Source: Gnetum montanum (taxonomy: Eukaryota; Streptophyta; Gnetopsida; Gnetales; Gnetaceae). Taken from it: a DNA stretch of 48,537 nucleotides. The notes beneath the pieces were generated by a model that searched no databases, was not told the DNA's origin, and saw nothing but the letters and a program-made list of their open reading frames with translations. Position numbers and translations under genes: made by a program. Of the stretch, positions 1 through 10,599 are shown piece after piece. The stretch lies in NCBI GenBank assembly GCA_015680685.1, contig MNCI01001880.1, positions 64,042 through 112,578 of the forward strand, given 5' to 3'. Positions within the stretch are counted from its first letter, which is position 1, and each line of letters opens with the position of its first letter.

Positions 1-249
1 CTTTGACCAGGTTCAATGTATCTATGCTTGAAAGTTGTACATGAGTTGGATATGTGTTGGCAATTTTCCTTCCTTGGCCAGGTTCAATGTATTTTACAAC
101 TTATGGGTCATTTGAGCCCATAAAAAATACAAATAATTAAAAATACAAGCCCTTGAGTAGTAAAACTTTAGAAAGCTTAGATTGGCTCCAACCCCGATCT
201 ACTTGAAAAATTATGTCATATTAAAATATATTTTATCGTGACTTGCAGG

Positions 250-540
250 ATGTAAACAAGGTGCCTTGGCCAACTCAAAGCATACTGACACTTGGAGTTT
301 TATGTCCATAGCCCATACCCAACTCTGAATCCTGTGAAGAGCCCAAACACAACCACCCAAAATATCCTCTGGTGCTGGATCCGTTCCTGATTGCTTCCGC
401 CAGACTTTCTAAGTATTAACATGTGTACTTAATTCTCTACTCATCTTGCAATTTATTTTCTAGGGGCAGCGACTCGTCGTTCATCATTCTACACCTGTTT
501 TCGTAAATGATTATGGGAGGATCTTGTGCGCTGTAAAAGA
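250..540 (-). pseudogene. GH1 beta-glucosidase C-terminal fragment, broken
   Basis: Read on the minus strand, the segment gives DPPIIIYENRCRMMNDESLP, then L-E-N-K-L-Q-D-E, a TAG stop, R-I-K-Y, another stop, and then YLESLAEAIRNGSSTRGYF. These match in order the end of plant family GH1 beta-glucosidases, where I-T-E-N-G holds the catalytic nucleophile Glu and L-x-E-A-I-R-N-G-x-x-x-R-G-Y-F-V-W precedes the last strand of the barrel. The Glu of the ENG motif is kept but the Gly is changed (E-N-R). After RGYF the similarity moves to another frame (LFTGFRVGYGLWT), so there is a frameshift near 340, and the tail (HKTPSVSML) recalls the usual R-T-P-K-L-S-A end. A tttacag acceptor-like site at about 531-537 precedes the exon. 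Intact enzymes hydrolyse beta-glucosides such as glycosylated defence compounds. This copy cannot encode one. The family call is from motif memory, not alignment. Confidence 0.6.
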
Positions 541-544
541 TGAG

Positions 545-1560
545 GATACTGCTGTTGCTCCGTCTGTGTTTGAACATCGTGCTCGTCGGCGATGACGCTG
601 ATACTGATGGCGGCAGAGGCGGAGTAGCCGACGGAGGACACGAGGTGGCAGTGACAGCAAAGTAGCAGCGTAGGAAATCACGTGGCGAGTAGCAGACTGT
701 GCGACGGGAGCATAGAGGGCGGCGGCGAGCAGCTGGAGCAGAAAAAAAAGGTAGTGCGACAGGATAGCAACGTAGCAGACAAGAGGAAGCAGTGATGCGG
801 CAGAGGAAGCGCAGGATTAGTGACGTGGCAGGGGTGGAACAGCAGTGCGGCAGCGGCGAAACAGAAATAGCAGGCACGACAACGACGTGGCACGGCAGGA
901 TCAGAGACAGTGACGTGCAGGCACGACGCAGTAGTGGCAGGTGCGACGACAGGCTCAGGAGCAGGAGCAGGGACGCGGCAGCAGGCAGCAGCAGCGGGAG
1001 GAAGAAAAACAGAAGTAGTTGTGCAGGCGCAGGTGCCACGGAGTCATCAGTGGCACTCGATAATGACTGCGTTGCTGGTGTCTCTGCTCGGAATCGCTGA
1101 TGGTGATGGCGACGGAGATGGAAGTGGAGTGTGCGGCTGGAAAAATAGCAACGTGGCAGCAAAATCAGCAAAGTGGAGGCACGAAAAACAATGACGCAGT
1201 AAAGGCAGCGCGACGTCAGCGACGCGGTGGTCAGCGGCAAGCAGAAAACAAGGTGGCAGCTAGAAAAAACAGCAACGAGGCGGAAAATAGACAGCGACGA
1301 CAACTAGAAAACCGCAGTAGCTAGATAACCACGACGGTAGGCAGTGAACAGCAGCAGCTGGGATGACACAGCAGCGGTAGCGAGAGACAGCGGAAAAATC
1401 AGTAGCAGAAGGTGGAAACAACGACGTGGCAGCCACAGAATCGGCAACTCGGCGGCGGTAGAAACAGCAGCGCAGTGGACGGCGGAACAGCAACGCGGCA
1501 GCAACAGCAACATGAACAAGGCGAGAAGGAGCAGGTTGGATCAGCGTCTTCATGCCGAAG
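545..1560 (+). repeat. GC-rich low-complexity block (CAGCRRCGACGTGGCAG-like)
   Basis: This kilobase stands out from its AT-rich surroundings. The plus strand is purine-biased and built from loosely repeated GCAGC, GGCAGCG, GACGTGGCAG and GCGACG words. Because the plus strand has almost no TTA, CTA or TCA triplets, the minus strand stays open for 288 codons (1303-437) as a Leu/Ser/Pro/Cys-rich frame without recognisable domains, and short Arg/Gln-rich frames appear on the plus strand. I regard all of these frames as by-products of composition. The right end (about 1500-1560) grades into ordinary sequence. A block of the same style occurs at 44430-45010 in the same orientation. It could be an expanded leader or variable region of a dispersed element, or a degenerate GC-rich minisatellite. 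Confidence 0.6.
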
Positions 1561-1985
1561 AAGGCAGCGTCCCTGCCCAGAGCCTCATGGCTATTCCTAA
1601 TTCCTTCAGGGTCTCTGCAAGAAAGCGAGCTATGTCTCTCACGTTTTTAACATGAAGCAATGCCAAGGCGTGTCTTGTGTCTGGATGAGTTTGTGGTTAA
1701 TCCAGTTCTTGCTCAAACATGCACCTGCAACGGCCTTTTTCCTCTGTACATGGTTGATTTTAACTCGCTCATGCTGCTGCTACTTCGTAGGAAAAATTTT
1801 ATTTATTTATTTTCATGGTTGATTTTTGTCATGGTTCAAAAATGGTGGATAATTTGTGCCGTTGAACTGCCATAGGAAATATTTAGTCATTTTATATTTA
1901 TAACAACACATGCAAACTGTCCACTTATATAATTAGGATAATTTTTCGAATGCTTGAAAGGGCTTGAATCATTTTCCATTAAAGT
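1561..1985. other. Unassigned sequence with a faint minus-strand coding trace
   Basis: On the minus strand about 1720-1565 contains a short open stretch including HALALLHVKNVRDIARFLAE and T-L-K-E-L-G-I-A-M, interrupted upstream by a stop. It has amphipathic, protein-like composition but I do not recognise a family. The remainder up to 1985 is AT-rich and shows nothing I can name. Confidence 0.25.
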
Positions 1986-1989
1986 GCTA

Positions 1990-3230
1990 AGCTGAAATCA
2001 GTGGTGTTTCAATGGGGAAGACACATGTGATGGAATGTGGCCATGCTTGCAACAATAGGCACTCTAACCTAAACGTGATGAGATGTGCATTGGGATCTTC
2101 CTCACCATTCTATTTGTTGAATTGGTAGTGAGACCTTAGCTAGAAGAGTTATAGGTGAACTCCACCACTTTGATAGTTTCAAAGGAGGCATATTTGGGTC
2201 ACTTCACCTCTTCTATCAAGCTTTGGATCATCTAGAATACTTGGTCTAAGTCTTGAGATGCTCCAGCTAACTTTGTTGTTCATGCTATGTGTTGTTGAAC
2301 TAGCTATGTGGCCCATGGCCTAGTTGTATGTTGTGAAACCGTGCAATGTGTTTGATGTGTTGGATGTGCTATGGGGGCAGTGTCTAGGGGAAGCAACGTA
2401 TACATGGGTTGGGACGACACTAGGGGCACCAACAAAGTAGGAAAAATGGAAGGTGCCTAAGTCATTTGGGGACCTGGAGACAGGTCCCACGTGGATGTAT
2501 GGTTGCACTGATATGGATGCTATGGGTAGGGATGGATAAATGGGTTGTAATGATGCCATGAAGGGCAAGTCAAGGGAAGATATTACACCATAATATGTGT
2601 GCTATGTATGATGTGTTACTATTATAGGAATTGATCTAGGCCTAGCAGAGTGGGAAGGTGATGCTAGTGTTATGATGGTCTCAAGGAAGATGTGTCAACA
2701 AGTCTATAGGGAAGCTAGACTACGGACCACTCATTGGAAGATGGTGTGAATAGAGCCCTCATGCTCGAAGTGGGCTTTGAACTTATCCTCTTTCTCCTGT
2801 AGGGCTTCCTCGTAGTCTATTCCTACATCATGATCACCTGCTCAGATGAGTTGGGCTAAGAGTTGATGGTAGGGCTCTCTGAGTAGGATGATAAAGAATG
2901 AGAAGGAGATATACTCCCATCCATCCCAATGGATTAGTTCATTCTTTGATTTTACGTCCATGTCAGAATGATCTATAGTTAACCCTACTTGAATCTTCAC
3001 ACATATGAACTTATACTACTCATTACTTAGTGTGGAGTATTCTAGGTCATGTCCCCATCCTAAGGGATTACCTTCATCCCAACATTATGAGACTCCTAGG
3101 GTTGTTAATCTTGGTCTCTTATTGGATGGTCAAGATATTGAGTGTGTTTGAGAATGACACGAAAGGTTGATCTAGGTTCATGATCATAGATTAGGTTAGA
3201 AGAGGGAACTGCAAGGGCTGCTCATTGCAA
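1990..3230 (-). pseudogene. Element E gag, N-terminal part, decayed (Tat/Ogre-like Ty3/gypsy)
   Basis: Gag forms the virus-like particle of LTR retrotransposons. Reading leftwards from the element E LTR, the minus strand carries a degenerate gag start. There is a stretch D-Y-E-E-A-L-Q-E-K-E-D-K-F at about 2810, a proline-rich section between 2570 and 2320, and near 2030 the block E-E-D-P-N-A-H-L-I-T-F followed by L-L-L-Q-A-W-P. The last block matches element B (E-E-G-D-P-N-A-H-L-V-I-F, L-L-L-Q-P-W-P) and element C (E-G-D-P-N-A-H-L-I-T-F), placing it just before the conserved capsid core. The core itself is missing, because the element is cut off at about 1990-2010. Stops interrupt every frame. 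The assignment depends mainly on this shared block and on the adjoining LTR and primer site. Confidence 0.6.
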
Positions 3231-3430
3231 AACACTATGGACTACTCTGAAATTGACCTTGTCTTAGCTAATACCACTAACTACACTCTCTATGCTAGAG
3301 AGCAAACTACGCTAACTATGTTTTCCACACTGGAGTGTAAAATAAGCTAACTATGCTCTCCACATTAAAGAGTAGACTACGCTGACTACACTGGGGATGA
3401 CTATGTTGTAGCTGAAAACAACAAGAGTTT
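3224..3430. repeat. Short-palindrome array in the element E leader
   Basis: Repeated words such as GCTAACTATGCTCTCCACA and GACTACGCTGACTACACT alternate with their near-complements (AGAGCATAG, GGAGTGTA). The array lies in the untranslated leader between the primer binding site (3693) and gag and uses the same vocabulary as the LTR array at 4780-5350. Confidence 0.55.
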
Positions 3431-3667
3431 GGTAGATAGTGGAAATGAATGTAATTTGGGTTACTACATGGGGTCTCAGGTATATTGACTATGGGGTCCA
3501 ATCTACACTTATAGGTTAGTAGACAATGCCTATGCTAGCCTAAAATATAGCTACTATTTCTTGCACAGTAATTCTACAAGGATGTTACGGTCTACACTAG
3601 CCCAAAGCCAACAACTATGATGCAAAGAGCATATGAGAAAACCACAAAAAAGTCCAAAAAAGTGGTT

Positions 3668-3693
3668 AACCATCCTTCTAGAATCAAAAACTA
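3668..3693 (-). other. Primer binding site region, element E
   Basis: On the minus strand, directly after the LTR end, the sequence runs TAGTTTTTGATTCTAGAAGG. It aligns with TAGTTTTTTGGCACTAGAAG next to the element B LTR, where TGG begins eight bases after the LTR terminus. In E the TGGCAC has decayed to TGATTC. I have not assigned a primer tRNA. Confidence 0.55.
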
Positions 3694-4397
3694 TAACGAT
3701 TAAAAACATTGATATCTAGAACACCGAGGTGCATGGGTGTACAACCTAACCTCGAATCTACATGAGGGATTGCTAGAGGTAGAGATGGGATGACCTAAAT
3801 GGTCTGGCCAATTGAACAAGGACTTACTAGATGTAATGAGGTTGTGGCATGGTTAGCTACGGAGTTTATGCAAAATAGTGCTAAGGATGTCAATGATGCT
3901 TGTAGTGCATATGGTATTTGTGATGTTAGTGGGATTGGGCGTAGTTACAAGTGTTGGAAGGTGCAAGCATAGTCAAGATTTTGGATGAGGTAGATGATGT
4001 CAACATGCAGAGACCACTGCCAAAACATAGTTTAAGTATGTCTATGTAATAAATACAATGAAAATGCAAAAAATAAAAAGAAATATAGAAAATGAAGTAG
4101 AATAGCACCCAAAACAACATCGAGCATAGTTAACACCAAAAGGGATTTAGAAGATAGGTGGTGTACAATAGGCACATGTAGACAATGTACTCATAGTCCC
4201 TCGACTATTTGACCATAAAAACTAGTGTTTCACTAAGGTGTCTACATATATTAGGTTGGCTGCCATGGTGTAAAGCTAGATTTGGTGTTCTGCTGGTGGT
4301 CTACCACTTCACCTATTCGTTGGTTACTCACTATGCCTTTGGTCTTCTCCTAATCACTACTTATATTTTCTAGCCTTGAAAACTTTGAGGACATGGG

Positions 4398-4405
4398 TAT
4401 TTATA
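4398..4405 (-). promoter_or_regulatory. TATA box of element E LTR
   Basis: Minus-strand TATAAATA in the context CTATAAATACCCAT. The same octamer, followed by CCCC or CCCAT, occurs at the equivalent position in both element B LTRs. Confidence 0.6.
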
Positions 4406-4779
4406 GGTTTAGGGTTAGCAGAAAATGTAGGATAACTACCATGTCACAGAGGGGATAGTTGGGACTATGCTCAGCATAGTCACTACTCATGTGTTGTACT
4501 GATGGGGTTGGTGGTGTTATTATTTGCTATGCTTTTCCATACTTTGCAAGACTATGAGACTATGACTACACTGCCAACTGCATGTGTGCACCAAGAAGAT
4601 TGCATGGTACATAAAAAATAACACCCAGAGACTACGCTATGTGGGACTATCCTCTCGAGACTCTCATGTGGGGTCGAGCGTACTTACAATTTTTGGGTAA
4701 AAGGGGATACAAAAAAGAATTATTTTGCTAACTACACTTGCCAAAGGTGAGTTGACTACATCCTAGAGCTAAGCTAAGT

Positions 4780-5350
4780 GTTTTTGTTATGCTGTGGAGG
4801 TTGCTGCAAAATTTTTTGGCTCACTATGCTCTCGTTTGGGGGTGAGCATAGTCAAAATGTTGGTGAAATCTATGAGGAAAATGGATCTTTTCCTAACTAT
4901 GCTCTTCATAGGAGGATATCTATGCTCCCAATTGGAGATAAGAATAGTCTTAAGAATTGTCAAAACTTGTGAAAACTTTCTTCTTGTTGACTACATTCTC
5001 TACAAGAGGCTAACTACGCTTCCACCTAGGGGAGAGCATAGTCTCAACACTTAGAAAAAATTTGCAAAACTAACCTTCCTGCTAACTATGATCTCCACAA
5101 GAGATTGACTATGCTCACAACTAGGGTTGATTATAGTATTAACACTTAGAAAAAATTGCAAAAGTTGGCCTTCTATTGACTACAATCTCCATGAGAGGCT
5201 GACTACACCCCTAACTAAGCGAATGCATAGTGTCAACACTTAGAAAAAATTTGCAAAACTAGCCTTCTACTGACTATGCTCTACATGAAAGGATAAATAT
5301 GCTCCCATCTGAGGGAGAGTGTAGCCTCAACACTTAGCCAAAAATTTGTA
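4780..5350. repeat. 94-bp tandem array with internal palindromes in the element E U3
   Basis: The marker CACTTAGAAAAAATTT recurs at 5048, 5143, 5237 and (degenerate) 5331, giving a period of about 94 bp. Each unit contains a pair of inverted words (CTGACTATGCTC and GAGCATAGTC types) and the tail GCAAAACTAGCCTTCT. More diverged units extend leftwards to about 4780. In element orientation the array is upstream of the TATA box. Confidence 0.75.
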
Positions 5351-5386
5351 GTCAAGATGCCATAGTCTAGATTTGGTGGTGTTTCA

Positions 5387-8024
5387 GGAAATTGGATGAA
5401 AAGATGAGGGAACTGTAGCCTGTACCAATTCATAATCTTCCTTAATGTTGCATGACTGGGACTCCTACAGGTGGTAAAAATTATTACAAATAGAATAAGA
5501 TTTTTTACTAAAAATTTGTTGGTCAAGATGTTGAAGTAGCACAAGTTCTTATTCGGTAGCCACCACTATCCATCCCATTGAATAACTAGAATCTAAGATA
5601 GAAAAAGAAGGAATTACTGGAATAGATCCAAGAGCTAGTATTGGCATCACATATTAAAAGAAACTTGGCATTGCTAGAATTAATGTCATGCATGGTGATC
5701 TAGATGGAGGAATGGGAGATGAAAAAATGGGAGTTTATTCAGAACTAGTGGATACATCATCTCCCTTCATTTCTTGGATAAAGTACCTTTGACCTTGAGA
5801 TAGCTACAACACAAACAAGACCAACATCATACAAAAAGAACAAAAAGGATGTATTCAAACATTAAAATAATTAAAAATTACTCTAGTTATTTTTCCTATC
5901 CTATCTTGTACTTTGTTTTTGAGCTTATTATCGGGCTTTTTGTCTAACTACTAGGCTGCGAAGACTTTGCCCAATACGTTACCTTTGTTAAAAAAGAATT
6001 TATTAGAGAAGTGAATAAGACATTAAAATAGGCTATTATATATATGCTTATATATATATATGATGTATATCTTGGAGATGGTAAGGGTAATTTGTTAAGT
6101 ATGAACCCTTCCAAAGGTTGAAGCACCTTGAGCACTTTTAGTCTATGTAGTCTGAGCATCTTCTCTTGGAATCTATGCATCTTGGATCGGTTCATTCTAC
6201 ATTCCAAATTACACTACCAATAAATACAAGAAGAAACATAACTAACAACAAAAATATAAAATACATAAACATATAGAATACCTCACTACTTCCTTCTTGT
6301 TTTCTACCTTGCTGCAAAATGATCTAACCTTTCTTGCTACCTTTGATCTTACTCTTTATAATTCTACCTTCTTAAAGAAACTCAAGACATAAACTAGGAT
6401 CATATAAAATAAATAGCTTGGTTGAAGGATTGTAACTTAGAATTAAACACATGATTAAGGATATGCAACATATGGTGTATGGTTTACTAGGAATTTTCTT
6501 GTAATAGTAGCTCCACTCATTACATTGTATAAAGTAGAAAAACAAGACAGTGACCAATCATAAACTCTACCAATTATGACACATGAAGTATATAGATGGA
6601 AAAATAAATAACATAAGATTAGTGTTGATGCTACAAAATCTTACTATGGGTGAATTGACATAATTCAAACTGAATTTCATTGATGAAATCTCCATGAAGA
6701 AATTAGCTTTTGATAATAGCAGAATCAATCACATAATATGATAACATAATTCTTTTTCGAAAAATAATTAAAAGTTAAGGGATAAAATCAATGGCATTAA
6801 AAGATCCTCCCCTCAGTGAAACCCTAAGGTTATTTGAATATTAGATGAAAGAACAATTATCGGTCCAAAAAATGGTTAGGAGATGGTGCTTATACTATTA
6901 TTATACAAATTTAACCATTAAATGATTAAGTATTTACACTTTGTTACCTTAAAATAGGGAAGATCAGTAATTTAAATAATTGAGAAGTGTAAGATACCAA
7001 AACTCCTCCTTTCCAAGTAAATCATGCATAAGATTAGATGTTGTAACTACACTATTTTGATGAAAAAGAATGGACACCAATTTGGAGCTACCTAAAGCTT
7101 AAGAAGGAGCCTGAGTGGAGCACTTTGGGGCCCTGTTGATGATGGTTAAAATCCTTTGTGCTAACGATAGAAATCTTCATGCTTCTCCATTGATGAAATC
7201 CTTTAATCTTCCATTCATATTAAACTATGATGGGTAAAGTCTTTCTTCTCTCATGTTCTTATAAAAGAACAACAAGAATCTTAGTAGGAGTAAAGGGAAA
7301 GTATTAACTTAAGTTAATTAATGATTTAATAAAGCTAATGCACATTTTTTATGATTTTGTAATTTCTAGGTCCATCAAAATGATGTTATCACTAGTTCAA
7401 TGCATAGTGCTCTTTGAGATAATTCCAATGGTACCAGTTTCATTGAAATCCAACTTATGGTTTGGAAGATATGGCATTTCCCAGGTTACATGTACTTTTA
7501 AAATTAAAAAAGTGTTTTTGAAAAAAATTTAAATTTAATTTTTAATGTTTATTTATTTATTTAATTATAAAAATATGGGTAAAAAATGGAAGATCATAGA
7601 TTCAACCCCGATCCCCAAATATTTATTATTATTTTAAGAAAAGCCCTTTGGCAAGGCCACAATTAGCCCTACTACCAACTACAACAAGGCCTATAGGCCT
7701 AGTTGGTTGATGCCTAGTGGTAGCTGAGCCAACCTCAAGAGCTATCTAAGGATGATCATGTGCCAAGTGCCACCTCTAGTTGCCACACACCATGCCATCT
7801 ATAGCATCCACCTCTTGGGCCCTCTATGCAACCTTCTGCATCATCACCACCCTCTCTTATTACCTTCTATGCCATTGCAGGCCATCCCCCCTTCCCTCTT
7901 CCCAATGCACTTTCTATTTGTGTGCTTCCATCATTCACTCATCATGTGTAATAACACTACACTACACACCATGTCTTGTAGTGTCTATCCTCTGTGGCAT
8001 TGTTGCATGTTGATGGTGTCATGG
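5387..8024. other. 2.6 kb without a recognisable gene
   Basis: The stretch is AT-rich and interrupted by stops in all frames. About 5600-5780 (plus) has a short protein-like trace (I-E-K-E-G-I-T-G-I-D-P-R-A-S-I-G-I) and about 6200-6060 (minus) a basic one (M-L-R-L-H-R-L-K-V-L-K-V-L). I recognise neither. There is a TA-rich tract at 6040-6065. Confidence 0.3.
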
Positions 8025-8029
8025 ATCAG

Positions 8030-8290
8030 GGGAATCCCTAGTGCTTCGTGGGCATTAACAATGCCACAAATCATAGGTACTTGTGGTGCTTTGTAGACAC
8101 CATTAGCACTACTGATCATAGGAAACCCTAGTGATCTGTAGACACCATCGATGTTGCAATCACAAGCACCCCTAGTCCTTTGCAAACACCTTTGATGTCG
8201 TAGATCATAGGCACCCCTAGCACCAATGGCATAGCTAATCATAGGTACCCCTAGCATTAATGCAATCGCTAATTGTATATACCCCCAACA
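8030..8290. repeat. 45-bp tandem repeat array
   Basis: Units of the form CCCTAGTGCTTTGTAGACAC plus a variable middle and ATCATAGGCA start near 8035, 8082, 8126, 8171 and 8214. The last two units are shortened to about 33 bp. The array lies in non-coding sequence upstream of element A gag. Confidence 0.7.
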
Positions 8291-8308
8291 CCCTCTAGAG
8301 TCACTAAT

Positions 8309-8327
8309 GATGGAAATATTTTCCATC
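8309..8327. other. Perfect short inverted repeat
   Basis: GATGGAAA-TAT-TTTCCATC forms eight-base perfect arms around three bases. It is at the right edge of the tandem array, and the following 500 bases are very AT-rich. No function can be given. Confidence 0.4.
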
Positions 8328-8329
8328 AT

Positions 8330-8925
8330 TTAATAGAAAATTTCATATTTTTCGACAAATGATGAAAGCTTTCAAATTTTTGTGAATTGATAGGAAATTC
8401 AAAATTCTTGTCATTGACACATTGATTTAAATCAAATTCATGAAAATAATTTTTAAAATTTAAATTTGGTACCTTGGTATTAACAAAAATAAAAATTCCA
8501 AAATTAAGCATACTCGACCTAGAGTAGAACTAGGATGGATGACCTCTCGAGAAGTCTTGAAAATTGTATAAGTTTTTGGCAAACTTAAAATAACCATAAC
8601 CTTTGAATTTGGAGTTCATTTTCAACCAAACAAAAACTAATTCTAATAAAATTAAACATTTTAGATGCAATGGAACAATCAGATTTAGCCTTCAAATAAT
8701 AAAAAATTAGCTTTTAATCCATTATTTAAGGTCTCAAAATAATTTATGATTCTATGGGTAGGTAGCAATTCATGATAGTTTCAACCTCTTATATAAGTGA
8801 TTAACTATTGAGAGACCCATAAAAAGGGGTCATAAAGGCCAAGGATTATCAACACATCTTATTTCTTCAAATTACCAATGTACAAAACCTAAAGAATACA
8901 TTGGAGAGTAATTGAGCTGAGTTAA
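8330..8925 (+). other. AT-rich region before element A gag; 5' LTR not recognised
   Basis: An LTR end and a primer site (commonly beginning TGG) should precede gag here, but I find no copy of the 3' LTR start seen at 31617. CTTATATAAG at about 8788 could be a TATA element. Either the 5' LTR is lost or it has diverged beyond recognition by eye. Confidence 0.3.
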
Positions 8926-9760
8926 TGATTGAATGAATGCCCTTGAGGATTAGATTAATGAGATCAGGGATGTTCAAGAAGAGATTCACTATTCTAATCA
9001 AGGGTTCAAGATAGAGATGTTAAATATGTCCAAATAAATTAGGAAATTGTCCCAGAGTTTAAAGGATAAATGATTAGACATGCAAGGAAATATGGATTCC
9101 ATTGTAGACTCCATCAAAAAACTAACAAATCATCTTACCTAGCCTTCAAATCCTAGACACCTTCCATCTAAAGATAAAAATCAAGATCAAAATCAACTTC
9201 CTCCTAGGGATCCACACCGAAACCAACCCCCACTTGCTGGTTACTAGGATACCAATATTCTTTCTTTAGGTCATAGAGTAGAAACTGAAGGCGAGGGATA
9301 TGGGAATTGGTATAATACACCTAGAGAATTGCTAACTTAAGTTCATGCCAAGAATGTAAAATTAGACCAATAGGATGGAGCCCATGGATCTAGTGCCAAG
9401 ATGAAGGATTAGCTTGATAACATGAAGAATTACTTTCATATGTCGAATTTCTCAAGCCAAGAATTTCTAGAAGTTGTTTCCTTGTATTTAAGAGGACTTA
9501 TAGTAACATGGTGAAATGGATTGAAATCTCAAGGTTTGATTAAAAATTGGCTCAATTTTTGTCAAGATTTTAAACAAAAATTTGTACTCAATTCTTTTCT
9601 CAAGGAGCTGAAAATGATATTTGATTCTTTAAGATTGGGAAGGTGATCTATAGAAGATAACTACAAGGAATTTTATGAGCTTAGTCAGTATGTAAGCTAC
9701 TAGGATGAGGGAGAATTGGTGGATTACACGTAGAACTGCATCCCCAAACACAAGCACATA
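8926..9760 (+). pseudogene. Element A gag, decayed (chromovirus-like Ty3/gypsy)
   Basis: Gag is the structural capsid protein. The plus strand shows an N-terminal part rich in charged residues (about 8940-9240). It is followed by the capsid core L-D-N-M-K-N-Y-F-H-M-S-N-F (about 9415), L-Y-L-R-G-L-I-V-T-W-W-N-G (9486) and W-L-N-F-C-Q-D-F-K-Q-K-F (9548). This is the spacing of the plant Ty3/gypsy retrotrans-gag domain (L-x-G-x-A-x-x-W-W, then W-x-x-F-x-x-x-F). Further on comes D-S-L-R-L-G-R followed by S-I-E-D-N-Y-K-E-F-Y-E-L, the usual S-V-x-x-Y-x-x-x-F-x-x-L helix. Several stops (TAG and TAA where Gln is expected, TGA where Trp or Arg is expected) break the frame. Confidence 0.75.
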
Positions 9761-9887
9761 ATCTCAAACATTTGATGAAGCATACAAAATTGATAAGAAT
9801 TATGAATAATTGAATCAAGTATAAACTACCCTTTGACAATCAATAGTAGAAGAAACATCAACCAAAAGGACTCGATCAAGATCAAGA

Positions 9888-9926
9888 TGCTTTGTTTGTG
9901 GCAAAGATCATTTCAAAAAACATTGT
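9888..9926 (+). pseudogene. Element A gag zinc knuckle
   Basis: CFVCGKDHFKKHC is an exact C-x2-C-x4-H-x4-C nucleocapsid knuckle, preceded by the basic run S-R-S-R. It binds element RNA in functional gags. All four ligands are intact although the rest of gag is broken. Confidence 0.85.
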
Positions 9927-10039
9927 TCAAAATTGCATGCAAAAGTACAAAGGACCAATCAAATTAGAAATAAAAAGCCCAACCAAAAAATGAACAACTG
10001 AAAAATCCCAACCACAATCACATTTGTGAAGAAGATATC

Positions 10040-10450
10040 TGCATAAACTAAATTAGGTTTACTTAAATTTCAACTTTCTTTACTAATTTTTGAAGGTTCA
10101 ACTAAAGGTAAAAAAATTAAATTTTTGATTGATAGTGGTGCTAGTGATAATTTTATTTCTTCAAAGTTAATTAATTTATTGAAATTAAGTTTACCTAGCA
10201 AGAAAATTATTAAGATAGAACTTGTAGGTGAAACAAATGTAAGCAAGCATGCTAGCTAGGGAAAAATTACCTTTACTTTGTAAGACATGCCTTTCATTGA
10301 TGAATTCTTTGCATTCAAACTAGGTGATGTTGATGCAATTTTAGAAATGTCTTTCCTACAAAAATTTGATATTGGTATCCACTTTGGAACTCGTAGTTTA
10401 AAAGTCCCAACTTCTAACAAAGTCAGGCTTCTAAGGGGGTAGGAACAACA
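10040..10450 (+). pseudogene. Element A aspartic protease
   Basis: The retropepsin processes the gag-pol polyprotein. LIDSGASDNFIS at 10125-10160 contains the catalytic D-S-G-A triad context. Downstream lies a hydrophobic segment ending D-A-I-L-E-M-S-F-L-Q-K-F-D-I, the equivalent of the conserved I-L-G-M-x-W-L second half (Gly changed to Glu). There is one in-frame TAG at about 10258. The protease is followed without a gap by the RT N-terminus, as is normal for the gag-pro-pol order of Ty3/gypsy elements. Confidence 0.8.
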
Positions 10451-10599
10451 AAGCAAATTCACATGATAACCATTAAGAAAGCCAAAAGATTAGTAGGGTG
10501 TTATGATGTTGGTTGTCAAACTAACCCAACCTCAAAAATATTCAAGTATTAAGATTTTGAAAGAAATTGAGGAATATAAAGATTCAGTATTTGGTGAAA

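Larger units (their letters stand above)
3694..5386 (-). mobile_element. Element E 5' LTR (Tat/Ogre-like Ty3/gypsy)
   Basis: This is a 1.69-kb LTR, oriented so that the element reads leftwards. Its boundaries were set by comparison with the two element B LTRs. On the plus strand the left edge TAACGATTAAAAACATTGAT corresponds to TGATGTCTGAAAATGTTAGT in B, and the right edge GGTGGTGTTTCA matches B's AGTGGTGTTTCA. The region just inside the left edge (CAACCTAACCTCGA, GGGATGACCTAAATGGTCTG) is collinear with the same region of B and C and is the most conserved part. A TATA box lies at 4398-4405 and a 94-bp palindrome array fills the U3 end. No partner LTR is visible to the left, so only this LTR, the leader and part of gag survive. 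Confidence 0.75.

Noticed and set aside
437-1303. A 288-codon open frame on the minus strand through the GC-rich block
   Set aside because: Its openness follows from the scarcity of TTA, CTA and TCA on the plus strand. Apart from the beta-glucosidase tail at its end the predicted protein is Leu/Ser/Pro/Cys low complexity, and several overlapping frames on the other strand are open for the same reason.
2001-2012. AGTGGTGTTTCA identical to the Tat LTR edge, possible 3' LTR border of element E
   Set aside because: Sequence to the left does not resemble the LTR, and no polypurine tract lies on the element side. Twelve matching bases alone are too little.
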